Of a DNA stretch of 64,000 nt, positions 30,980 through 42,300 are shown in pieces. Both the position numbers and the translations under genes were made by a program. The stretch lies in contig JABYQR010000141.1 in assembly GCA_022592445.1 (NCBI GenBank), forward strand, positions 41,946 to 105,945, in the 5' to 3' direction. The stretch comes from Cytidiella melzeri. Taxonomy: Eukaryota > Basidiomycota > Agaricomycetes > Polyporales > Irpicaceae. The number at the start of each line of letters is the position of its first letter. Position 1 is the stretch's first letter. Below the pieces are notes generated by a model. The model ran no database searches. It was given only the letters and a program-made list of their open reading frames with translations, and had not been told where the DNA came from.

Positions 30980-31105
30980 GCAGAGAATCGGCATGTTGTG
31001 GTCATCCTGGTGTTACACTTACGTTTTGTACCGACTTGTACATTTACATCAATATGGAATATTTAGCATGCACACGCGTACAGTGGGAGTGTCGGTACAA
31101 TGTGG

Positions 31106-32392
31106 TTAGGTTCTCTGCGCTACATCATGGCTCATAAGATCGCGCGCACAGACAACCGGCCCATCAAACTCCTTCTGAGCTAGACCCTTGATTGCTGTCA
31201 TTACGAGCCTTGAGTTCTCGTTGATATCGTCATCTCCTGCATATCTAGCTGAGAAGTGGTTCAGGAGTAGCCTTTTCGCCTTCACCCGCGCAGCAAAACG
31301 GCCTGCCACCTGCGGAGTCGAATGACCTCGGCTACGCGATCGTTCTTCCACGCTCTCATACGTGTCTGCAGCCTTCGTATTAGGGTCGATGTCCGGCAGA
31401 TGCGCATTCGTGGCCTCGTGAATCAATATGTCTGCACCCATCGCCAACCCTGCCATAGCATCTCCAGGATCATACGTATCACCCAAAACCACCACCTTTC
31501 TTCCAGACCTTCGCTCTGGGGCTTTCAGCATCGTCCCATCGCTCAACATTACATCCTCTCCTCGTTGCAGCTGACCAAGTACCGAGTTGGGTGTGTTAGT
31601 CCGTCTAAGATGCGGCATGTAAAGTGTTGGCTCCATCTTCCCGGGGACCGGCTTTTCCTCGACGACGAACCCCACGCACGGCACGGAATGCGCTATGGGC
31701 GCCGCAGACACTTTTACCAGTGAGTCTGCAAAAATATCGGACCAGACGCCTGTGTCCTCGTCTATCGGAATGTCTCGTCCGTTGGGAAGCTCACCCGTGT
31801 TGAGAGGGATAACGAATGAAGATGATGGAGAAGGAGAGGAAGATGCGTGTAGCTCATGAACGACGTATGGTCCACCGAGGATCGTATGCGTACATGTCAA
31901 GCCTGCACGCACGTAGTCACGCGTTCCTGGGGGACCATATATTTCTATAGGCTGATTCCTCAGTCAGCTTTGAAAAGAATGCACCGTGTCCAGAGACTGA
32001 CTTACGTCGCTTTGTGTGGTCAGAAAACTATGTTTTCGAGGGTCTTCTGCACCCTCAGTGACTCCTCCCGCGCCGTTCAATCGAGTGGCGAGGAATGGCA
32101 CCAGCCCAAATATATGATCACCTGTTACAACATCGTGAACGCTGGTTTCAGAAGGATATCATCTACTTCATACCTTACCATGTGTATGCGTTATGAAAAC
32201 TTTGGATATCTTGCCCATCTTCACGCCGTTACACTTCTGGATTTGATGCTGAGTGGCTTCACCGCAGTCGAATAGCCAGACATCTTTGTCTAGCCGTAGA
32301 GCAAGCGACGAGTGGTTTCTTGTCGCTGATGGCTGAGCAGGGGCGGTTCCAAGGAACGTTATAGTGAGGGTAGAAATGCTGCTAGGTGCCAT
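31106..32392 (-). CDS. tRNase Z, short form (ELAC1-like)
   Basis: Predicted 391 aa from three exons: 32392-32179, 32121-32006, 31951-31106. This metallo-beta-lactamase-fold endonuclease removes 3' trailers from pre-tRNAs. Motifs: N-terminal LTITFLGTAPAQPS, FDCGEATQHQIQ, the zinc-binding HTHGDH (formed across intron 1), PIEIYGPPGTRDYVR at the exon 2/3 join, a His-containing PIAHSVPCVGF, LGDTYDPGDA (Asp ligand) and LLLNHFSARYAG. For intron 2 the acceptor ATCAG at 31952 was preferred over TATAG six bases downstream, because only it keeps frame. No mitochondrial leader is evident. A tRNA gene lies 200 bp upstream. Confidence 0.93.
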
Positions 32393-32592
32393 CGATATTC
32401 AACACGGTGAATTCATGAAGCCGCGAGGAGAGTCACGGTTGAGTTTGTTCAAGTAGGGCCACCTCAATGGTGGTTTGGCGTAAGACCTCATACCTTCTGC
32501 TGAATCACTCCTGAGAATTCGAATGCCCTGACTCCGAGTGTAGCTGACTCGTTGACGAGCGAGGTTTGACTCCACGTGCGAGTGGAAAAATG

Positions 32593-32677
32593 TGTCCCAG
32601 CGAGGATTCGAGCCTCGGTCTTCACGGATTGAAGCACAAGCCACAACGTGATGATCTAACCACTAATCGACAAGGAC
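32593..32677 (-). tRNA. tRNA-His (GTG) with 13-nt intron
   Basis: 85 nt folding as a cloverleaf. The acceptor GTCCTTG/CTGGGAC has one mismatch and one wobble. The D stem is GATT/GATC, the anticodon stem TCACG/CGTGA, and the T arm CGAGG-CTCGAAT-CCTCG. The anticodon GTG is at 32642-32644 (plus coordinates). The intron 32628-32640 sits at the canonical position one base 3' of the anticodon. A TTTTT Pol III terminator follows within 5 bases (plus 32586-32590). The discriminator is A, as expected for eukaryotic tRNA-His. Confidence 0.88.
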
Positions 32678-32813
32678 CGAAATGTTAGCCAATTAAATGT
32701 TGTATGATCCGGCCAACATGTATCTCTGCGTTGAAGTAGATAGATTTTGCGCGCATTTGGTGTTACATATCGAGCTATGAAGTCGCAGGAATACAGCATA
32801 TAGCAGAATGACA

Positions 32814-35800
32814 TCAGAAAGGGCTATCGAGGGGGATGTCCAACCTCACACGCGAAAAATCAACCAGAAGCAGACGGCCGCCCTCCAAAACCAGCCTTTC
32901 CCCGTGCCAGCGACCGGGACCTTGGTATATAGGTGGTATCCCCAAAATCCTTCGACCTTGTCTGTCTAGAACCCACTTTTTGTCACCAGATTGATAGCAT
33001 GGTGCTTCTGAGCTAGCGAGCGCATTGTCAACTCCGATGAGGGGCAACGCTTCACCCGCTTCCTCGACAAACTGCAGCGTCTCTGTCGTGTCGGCGACTG
33101 CCCTGGAGCTCCTCCAGGTAGCAAAGTAGCGCTTGCCGGATTTGCACTCAAGTACGAGAATGACGTTGTCGTCGGCCTTCAATTGAGTTTGTTGGCTGAG
33201 TCGCACGACAAATTCATCGGGAGGTGCATCTCCTTGCGCAGCCAAAAACATGCGAGGGGCAGGGCCGTCAACCTGCTCTATCGTCCAGCAGTCAATCTTC
33301 CCTGTGACGCTGATGTCGCCTGCACAGCGGAAGAGCCCCAGTATGCCGTGAGTATAAGATGAAAGGTGGTTATCCCAAAGCAAGTCGTTCTCTTCTGCGA
33401 TCTTCTGCTGTACTATTGTCTTGTCTTGAGATCGATCCCAGAGATGTCCAAGCCCTCTTCCGTCCAGAAAGAAGACAAAGCGAGTATCAGATAGGATCAC
33501 TGCGTCGCTGATATTATCCGAGTGATCGCGAAGAATACTTTCAAGGGTCCCGCTGCAAGTGTCCCATACCCGCACCGCTCTATCATCCGAGCCGGAGACC
33601 AACAGTTGCCCATTGTTGGAGAAGTGCGTGCACATGATCAACTCCGAGTCGGAACGACCGTCGTCCTCGTCCTGGTGGAGGTCTGCAACTCCTGTCTCCC
33701 AGATGTTAACGGTCTTGTCAAACGCACCGGAGGCCGCAAACCTGCCATCTGGCGAGAACGCAACGGATGTCACATTCTCACCATGCGCTTTGAACAGCGA
33801 TACAGTGTGATCAGAGGTACCCTCCGGATAGAAAACACGCATGGCAGTTGAACCCAGCATCGCAAAGGCAAGCATGCAGGGTTTCGCAGTGGGAGAGATC
33901 TGTAGTGACGTGACGGTATTTGAGTTGGCGGTTTGAATGTGATGGATAGAAGTACCGGTGTCGACATCGTAGACAACCAGGTGGCCTGATGACGAGCCCG
34001 AAGCAACAAACGATCCGTCAGACGAGGAAGTCACCGCCCAAATCACTTCAGAAGATTCTTCCTCAGGATGCTGAAATACCCTCACTTGTCGAGGAGGATC
34101 CACCTCCCACAGCTCAGTACGCCCAGACTCTCTGCCACCTATAAACACAATTTTGTGACCACGACGCCTCAGCCAGCATAGGACCACATCCGTCCTCTGC
34201 ACGGCGAATTCTTGCTGACAGCTATAACCATCGGATCCAACATTCCACAGACAGACACGACCATCGTATGTGCCCCAGGCGAGAAGATCTCCGTAGATGG
34301 AGTCAGGATGAAATGCAACACTGCTGATCAGGCCCCCGTTACCTTGCAGCGTGATGGTGCTAGCACCGGTGCGGACGTCCCACAACGTGATCCTACCATT
34401 GGACACTGTCGCAAGAGTTTGGTTGTCGTAGGAAAAGGTGAGAGAGTTCACGACGCCACAATCCCCGCGGTCTAATTCAGCAAGTTGCTCTCCAGTGTCA
34501 GACCGGAATAGGCAACTGAACTTCCAACCACCAGCAGCAATCATGGTTCCATCGGGGGAGTATCCCAGTACATGAACTTGGTTTCGCATTTGTACAGTCC
34601 TGATAGGTCCGCCCTTCTGTGCCTTCGGACCGCCAATGATGACTGTAGCTTCACATGCAAGGTCGGCGGCATGATAGGATTTGTGCAACGACTGGGTGGA
34701 AGTAAAAGGGAGGGCCGAGTGGTAAATGTGGGCTACTGAGATGTCGACGATGTCGAACGCGTGCAAGATGAATCTTCGACCGCTGTCAGCCCAATCTAGT
34801 AAGGTCTTGTACTTGTCACCACACTGCAGTGGACAACAAATTAGCACGGCATAATTACATAAGTACGGAAGGCATACCGCGGCAAGCCACTCCTGTAGAT
34901 GGATCAGTGAATCTACAGCATACCGCAGATTCCGTAGCAAGCTCAGAACCTCGAACCACTGCAACTGACGCGTGGTGAGGAAGCGATAGAGAAGACACGT
35001 CTTTCCGGGTACAGCGTTATTGCGGTCAGCGTCAGAAAGCAAACGCTTTTCACGATCACCGTCGGCAAGGAGATGACCTTCCCAGTAACGACAGCTGTAT
35101 CTCAGAGCTTCGCTGATACATCGGTCGAGTATGATGGGCTCCAGTACGTCGTTCATAGCATACCGCGGCAGACCACAGATGTTTTTCTTCAGCTTGCTTT
35201 CCATGACCACGAAGCACCGCGCAGCAGTGTCAGAGTGGTGTTGATCTTGATCAATGTGAAATCGCGGATCCGTGCATCGTGTAAAGTCCGCGAGGAAATC
35301 TGGGAATGACTTGTGGTGGAAACGAATAGGAGTGGTGGTGTCCTCTGGCTCTGGTACAAGTAGCAGCGAGTGAAGCGATCGCAGAGACGTCTTCACATTA
35401 TTCGGCTTCAGACATAACATCTCCGCTATTGTAGCGGGTAGAAGGATGTCGCGTGCCACGACGAGGAAGCCCAGGACTGACCGAAGCTTGATCAAGAAAG
35501 CTTCATCACTGCGAGGAAAGGCTCTTTGAAGAATTCCGAGGTAAAGACCGTCGAGGCCAGGCGAAACTTTGACCGGAGAGCCGCTGTCTGACTTTCCCAG
35601 AAGTTCGTCCAGCCTCTCGCTGGGATCATGGTCTTTGCTTTCGACAAACTTCACCGCAGTGGCAGCGAAGATAAATAGACCCGCAGCATCAGTCGCGAGC
35701 GCATCAAGATCGGTTTCCTTGGGCCAATCGTCACCGATGCTTACATCGCTGCGATGCGCCGCTAGAGCTCCAAGCTTCTTCTGCAGGAATAACCTGATAT

Positions 35801-37516
35801 CGCTGTACACCGACGTAGAAGCCACTTCATGAAGAAGCATTACTTCAGTGATTGGTTTTAGCTGTGGCAGACGGAAACCTAGTCGGATGTGTGGCTCTGG
35901 ACGGCTGGTGATGAAGAATCTGATAAACGGTATGTGCAAGGCAGTGCTGGAAAGCAGACTTAAGATGGTCGATATTGCTTCGTCGTCTCGGCATTCGTCA
36001 AGGGCGTCGATCAAAATAGTAGACTTCATCTTTGATTCCTTTACTGGATCGACAATAAGATTCTGCAACTGGTTATGCAGAGATAGCGATGCGACGTCGG
36101 GGTTCTCCTCCAGTATGCGGAGAAGCGCTGCGCGGAACTGCGGCGATGCAGCGTTCTTCGCTCTAGCGAGCTGGAATGCAATGGTAGGTAGAATCATCTT
36201 CAGATCGCTCCGGTGTGGTGAATAGCGGGAGCAGAAGAAACTGGCTCCAAGTTGATTCTTCGATGTAAGCCATTCGGCGAAGCTCTGCGCGATGGTGGAC
36301 TTGCCACTGCCAGCGTGACCGTTGAGCCAATAGATTTGCGCTGCGTCCAAATGTGTGGCCCAAGCTTTCAAACCGGCGAGTAATTCCGCTCGTGTACCTT
36401 CGAGACAGCGTGAACGGCCATGAGCTGCGTCGAATCCAGCGTCCTTCGCGCGTGGTAGCTTATCAAGAGTGTCACGCTCGTCTAGCAAGAACCTGAGATA
36501 AGCGGCAGGTTTGAGAATTGTAGATGGCAATGATTACCGTGTTTCTAGACCAGGTATAGGACAGAATCAGCGAGCACGTATGCGGTCAGTTGATGAATGG
36601 ACGTACGGTCTGCTTCACGTCGAGTCTATGTATGTCTTCAACTAGAGAACGCTAGCGACTTCATTAATAGCGTTCTACGAGTCAACTTGAGAATGAAAGA
36701 CACCTCATAGTCATCGAGGGCTTGCTCGATATCGCGGATATAATCTTGGATCACCTCCTTCGTGTCAGATGCCGTCAAAGCTCTCTGGATGATCTTTTCC
36801 CGGATCATCGCCTTCAGTTGATCGCGTTTGGCATCCAGAGCCCTGCGGGAATCGTCGATCAGCAGCTACAACGGGTGACAGCAGTCCACAAAGCTGTAAC
36901 GTACTTTGTCAAGACACTGCGACACTGAAGCGCATATGTGTCCTCTGTTGGCGTGGACCACGAGCTCCCAATCGCCTCGATCCGCTGTAAGAGGCCCTCC
37001 GCATCTGTCTTGTTACCTCCGGTGTTCTACTTTGTCCTTCAATGTCATGAACACATGTTTCATGTTGTTATCGCAGCTCACCTTGACAAGTTCGATGACA
37101 AAATTGATCCCGGCCGCCGCGCTCTTGAGAGGAGGAAACGGGTCAGATACCACTTCGACCAACGCGAGTAGAGTCTTCCCAACTCCTTTGGCTAGATTTG
37201 CGACATTGCTCTCCGGAGCTAGCGGCGCAGCAGTAGCCTCGTCGGTGACCTTCCCACTTGCATTCCCAATCTCCACTCTTCCTGCCTCACTTGCGCTACT
37301 TGTTGTCTCATCCTGTCCTTCAACCGCACTTTCAGTCCACACACTTGCGCCGCCTTCGACTCTGACTGCCCTGTCCTGCGTATTTGAGACGTCGCTCGCC
37401 CTGGATATATCTGCGCCACTGAGAGCTGAGGCATTCGTGTTGTTCTTCTTGGGCTCCTTCGGAGGCTTTGCTGTATTCTTGAACGAAGTACGAAGTTTCT
37501 TGAACATCGCTGACAA
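32814..37516 (-). CDS. NACHT-WD40 STAND/NLR-like protein (NLR1)
   Basis: Predicted 1453 aa. Exons: 37516-37082, 37026-36905, 36842-36704, 36651-36607, 36544-36538 (7-nt microexon), 36481-34878, 34823-32814. Fungal NLR-like proteins act in self/non-self recognition and regulated cell death by family knowledge; this one's trigger is unknown. Residues 1-250 are a helical fungal-STAND N-terminal region (resembling the Goodbye-like class). The NACHT domain has Walker A GHAGSGKST at about 304-312 and Walker B ILIDALDE at about 405-412. The C-terminal part (about 790-1300) holds WD40-like repeats such as FSPDGRFAASGAFDKTVNIW and GSDDRAVRVWD. The last intron (34824-34877) was placed by comparison with NLR2. 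The start could also be 37507 (MFKKLR). It is a tandem paralogue of NLR2. Confidence 0.85.
36538..36544 (-). other. 7-nt microexon of NLR1
   Basis: AAACACG on the minus strand lies between acceptor GGTCTAG and donor GTAATC. The flanking exons are phase 0 and phase 1; only a 3n+1 exon joins KQT to DERDTLDKL in frame. NLR2 has a 7-nt exon at the same place. Confidence 0.72.
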
Positions 37517-39314
37517 CCCTCAAAACGAGAGCGAGAGCGAGAGCGTATGTGAGGCAAGAGTGAAGGGGGACGCCCGGCTTTACTTAGTACGTGCACGCTC
37601 GGTCTTGCCATCAGCGTGTGACAATGTTAATCTTGTCAGAGCCTGCAAGGGAGTCAATAAGACGAAAGAGGTGGGCATAGTGGCTTGCAACGAGTCGAGT
37701 GTCGCCGATGACCGTGAAGTGTATGTGTAGTAGCAGATCAACTCAAACACCTGCGATCATTTATTTTGCGCTTGATTATTAACGACCACGACCACGGCGA
37801 TCGCGACAACCTTTCCGCAATCCTGCGACTTGAGAAGCAATGCCTACTGTTAGCAGACACAGTAGCCCTTGCGATCGCGAAGTCCAGCTAGTCCTCGTCG
37901 AGAAGTTCATTGTGGAAGCAGCTCATTGCTTCGTCACTGGCACCCCGAGTTCTCACTAGAGGTGCTCTACCACCCCAAATAACGTCGTAACTGGTTACCA
38001 TAGGATATCAACTGGCTCGAATGCGATTTCTCTTGCGTACTGGGTGAGTAGCTCGTGTTCACTTGCTATATTCTCGATATCAATCGTACCCACAGCAGCG
38101 CAAATATGAATATTGTATACCTTCAAATTGCTTACTCGTTGCAATCTCGCCACGCTAGATTCCGCTACGATCAGGATAGGAACAGGGGAGTGCTTCTGAC
38201 GTCACGGTACTGCACAGTATGTTGTGCGACCTAGGATGTCGAGGCCAGTAAGCAACTTGCGTCCACAACCATCTTGGAGTTCATCGAGAAACTTCTGTAG
38301 CCGGGAACGGATGAGGCCACCGTGAGTCAAGTGAGTAATCTATCATCACTCAATCGATACAGCTCTTGACCAGTCTGCCTGCATCCCTGCCTTACTAATG
38401 CTGGTAGACGAAGCATAAGCATATTTCTACCTTTGGAAGTCTGCAGGCACCAGAATTTGAACGCGATCCATGGCAACGGGGAGGCATGAACGACATTATC
38501 GAGAGCCTCCCGAGGTACCTCCCGGCTTGAGCTACGAGAACTTCCGGGATGTATGATAGCGACCGTTTCGGCTCTCCTGTGGAAACCTCCGTCTTCAGAG
38601 GATAGCAAAGCGGGGGTTGCAAAAGTATCGAGCGGTGGGTTGCAAATATCTCATTGCTTGTAACATGGTCTCTCTCTGCTCTATCTGCAGGCTCGTCTCA
38701 GGCTTGCGATGAGGGTAGCGTTGGTCGATCAACGCCAACGCCACAATGCTGTCGGGACGGACTTCTGACTGGCCCGAGCTCCCTTCCGCGCTCCATGCAT
38801 TCTTACCTTGAAGTTGAATCACGACAACTGGGACAAAGGAAACCATGGCTTTGTAGAGCCTCCTTCACGACAATTTCTGCAAACATCTTGACAGTTGCTA
38901 GTGTCGACGGTTCTCCTGTCACTTCGTCTGAAGACTCTGAAGGCAATGTACTGTGTGCTCACTGGCAGTCACTCGTCGCTCGCAATACACTCAGTTCCAG
39001 TTGAATAGACAGTCATCAAGAAATCCAAACATACGAACAACAGCTGCGTGCATGCAGTGGCGGTTCAAACTACCTGAAATCGCTGTGCGCAGCGTCCCAA
39101 ATCGCCACTGGCCCGAATACCACAGGAATCTTCTTGCTCATACGCCTATATATCTGAAGTTATGCCAAAATTGATGAATATTTGCTGACCCTCCGAGCCT
39201 GTACATATTGAGAAATTGATCGATATTCGAGGGGCTAGGTGTAGCAAGTTGTCAAGCATCGCGCAGCGTGCATTTGCAGAACATAGACGAAGCTATCTGT
39301 GTGATACATCGCAG
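37517..39314. other. NLR1-NLR2 spacer (1.8 kb)
   Basis: No complete gene found. It should contain the NLR1 promoter (from 37517) and the NLR2 3' end. A frameshifted coding remnant is listed separately at 38395-38840. The stretch 38890-39314 shows nothing convincing. Confidence 0.5.
38395..38840 (-). pseudogene. Unrecognised coding remnant between the NLR genes
   Basis: On the minus strand one frame reads VRPDSIVALALIDQRYPHRK to RYLQPTARYFCNPRFAI. After a one-base shift near 38605 another frame reads SSEDGGFHRRAETVAIIHPG and VHASPLPWIAFKFWCLQTSK. The two read like one protein broken by an indel. I do not recognise the family. A possible first exon (ATG 38886 to donor 38807) could not be joined in frame. 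Confidence 0.35.
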
Positions 39315-42300
39315 TCAAAAAGGGCTTTCGAGCGAATTGTTTAACCCTACACGCGAAAAGTCGATAAGAGCAAGACGGCCACCCTCCAAAATCAGCCTTT
39401 CTCCACGCCAGTGACCTGTGTCTCTGTGTGTGTGTGGAATCCACAAAATCCTTCGACCTCGTCTGTCTAAAACCCACTTCTTGTCCTCGGATCGTTTGCA
39501 TGCCAGTGTTGCCTCTGTGCTGATGACCGTATGGTTGAAGTCGACAAGGGACGTTGATGTGCCTGCGACCTGAGCAAACTGCAACGTCTTTGTCGTATTG
39601 GCGACTGTTCGGGCGTTCCTCCAAATAGCGGAGTATCGCACGTCGGATTTGCACTCAAGTACAAGAGCAATGTCGTCATTGGCTTTCAGAGGTTCCTGGT
39701 GGCCAATTCCCACAACAGATTGTGCGTGATGTATATGTCCTCGCGCAGCGAGAACCATGCGAGGGTCGGTACCGTCAACGTGTTCTATCGTCCAGCAGTC
39801 GATATGATTCGCCGCGTCGAAGCCGCAACAGTGGAAGAATCCCAGGACGCCGTGGGTATAAGGAATAATGCGCTGAACGCTGTAGTATCCTCGCATCTGG
39901 TGCTGTACGAATGTCTTATCATGGAACCGATCCCATATATATCCATGCCCGCTGCTGTCAAGAAAGAAGACAATCCGGTTGTCATGAAGGAATACTGCCT
40001 CGCTGATACTTTCTGAGTGCTCGCGAAGGATACTCAGAAGTGTCCCCTTGCGAGTGTCCCATACTCGCAGTGTTCTGTCCTCCGAACTAGAGAGCAACAG
40101 CTGCCCATCGCTGGAGAAGCGCCAGAACATGATGCGCTCGGAGGAATCATCGTCCTTGTCCTGGCTGAGGTCCCCGACTCCCGTCTCCCAGATGTTAATG
40201 GTGTTGTCATTAGCACCGGAGGCGACAAACCTGCCATCTGGCGAGAACGCAATGGACCTGACCTGCTCACTATGTGCTTTGAATAGTGACACGGCGCAAT
40301 CAGTGATGCCTTTTGGATAGAAAATGTGCATGGCAGTTGAACCGGCCGCTGCGAAGGCAAGCATGTAGGGTTTTGCGGTGGGCGAGAATTGCAATTGTAA
40401 TATGGTGGGATATGAGCCGGGGGTTTGGATCTGATGGACAAAGTGACCGCTGTCAACATCGTGGATAACTATATGGCCTAATGACGAGCCGGCAGCGACA
40501 AACGATCCGTCGGACGAAGAAGCCACCGCCGTGACCTCTAGACCAACATAGCCTGTTCCCTCACGATTTTGGAAGAGTTTCACTTGTTGAGGAGGATCCA
40601 CCTCCCACAACTCTGTACAGCCGGGATCGCTGCCACCAATGTACACAATCTTTTGACCATGACGTCTCAGCCAGCACAGGACCACGTGCGTCTTTCCCAT
40701 GGTGAATTCTTGTTGATAGCTATGACCACCAAATCCAACCTTCCACAGACAAATGCGACCAGATTTGTCGCTATAGGCGAGAAGATCTCCGTACTTGGAG
40801 TCAGGATGAAATGCCATGCTCGTGATTCCGCTTCTGTGTTCTTCACGTGTGATGATTTGAGCACCGGTGCGAACGTCCCACAACGTGATGCATTGCCAGC
40901 TTGCTGTTGCAAGAGTTTGATTGTCATGAGAGAATGCCAGACCATCGAAACCCTTCGGAGAGTTGTCCACTCGCAATTGCGCCACTTCCTCTCCAGTTCC
41001 AGACCGGATTAGGCGACATGAGATATGCCCGTTAAGAGCAGCGATCATGGTTCCATCCAGGGAGTATGCCAGCGTGCGAACCCAACTTTCCATCTGTACA
41101 GTCCTAATAGGCCCGCACTTCTGTGCGTTTGGGCCACCAATAACGACTGCAGCTTCACATGCCAGGTCAGTCGCATGACGTGATCTGAGCAGCGACTCGT
41201 GCGAAGTGAAAGGGAGTGCAGAGTGGTAAATGTGGGCCACGGAGGCGTCAATGATGTCGAATGCGTTTAGAATGAACCTTCGACTGTCATCGGCCCATTC
41301 GATCAAAGTCTTATACTTGTCATCACGCTGCAACGGATAACCTATAAGCACGAGATTACCAGATGAATGTACAAGTCATACCGAGGTAAGCCACTCTTGC
41401 ACATTGACAAGCGCATCTACAGCGTAGCCCAGATTCCGGAGAAGTCCAAGGACCTCGAACCAATGCAGCTGACGCGTGGTAAGAAACCGGCGGAGAGAGC
41501 AGACCTTGCCAGAGGGTCCGTTCTTGAAATCAGCGTCGGAGAGCAAGTGCGCCTCGCGATTACCGTCGGAAAGGAAATGAGTAGCCCAGTATCGACAGCT
41601 GTATCTCAACGCCTCGCTGATGCTTCTATCGAGCGTGGCGGGATCGAGCTGGTCGTTCATAGCATACCGTGGAAGACCACAAATATTCTTCTTCAGCCCG
41701 CCTTCCATGATCTCGAAGCAGCGTGTGACGGCGCTGAAGTGGTGTTCGTCTTGATTAATGTAGAAGCGGGAGTCTGTACATCGCGTAGAATCTGTGAGGA
41801 AGTCAGGGAAGGATTTGTGATGGAAACGAATGGGGAGAGTGGAGCCTTCCGGCACAAGAAGTACGGAATGAAGCGATCTAAGGGTCGCCTTGATGGTATC
41901 AGAGCTGAGGCCCAAGATGCCCTCCATCGTCGAAGTGGAGATGAGGTCGCATGCGACTGCGAGTAGGCCGAGTATTGACCGGAGCCTCTGAAAGAAACCA
42001 GGGTCCTTCTTCGAAAACGCGCCCGCGAGTATGTCAAGGTAAAGGACGTCAAGTCCAGACACCCCTTCCTTCACATAGCTGTGCTTCTTGCTCAAAAGCA
42101 TGGTTAGCTGATGCTGCGGGTTGCTGTCTTTGTCGAAGATGAACTTGATCGCTGTCGCCGCAAAGATGAAAAAGCCAGAAGACTTTGCTGCGAGTGTATC
42201 TACGTCAGCCTTGCAAGGCCAGCCAGCGGGAAGGTCGAGGTCGCTACGCCTTGCGCGAGCATCCGCATCGTTGAGCTTCACCTCCAGAAATAGCCGGATG

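Noticed and set aside
34824..34877. VCLPYLCNYAVLICCPLQ as part of NLR1 protein
   Set aside because: It is an in-frame intron (GTATGCC...CTGCAG); NLR2 has a stop-containing intron at exactly this position.
36482..36530. MPSTILKPAAYLRFLL as the N-terminus of a 1238-aa NACHT-WD40 protein
   Set aside because: This stretch is intron sequence between the microexon and exon 6. Comparison with NLR2 and the conserved phase places the true start at 37516 (or 37507).
38807..38886. A first exon MFAEIVVKEALQSHGF upstream of the 38395-38840 remnant
   Set aside because: The donor looks good, but no acceptor joins it in frame to the downstream segment.
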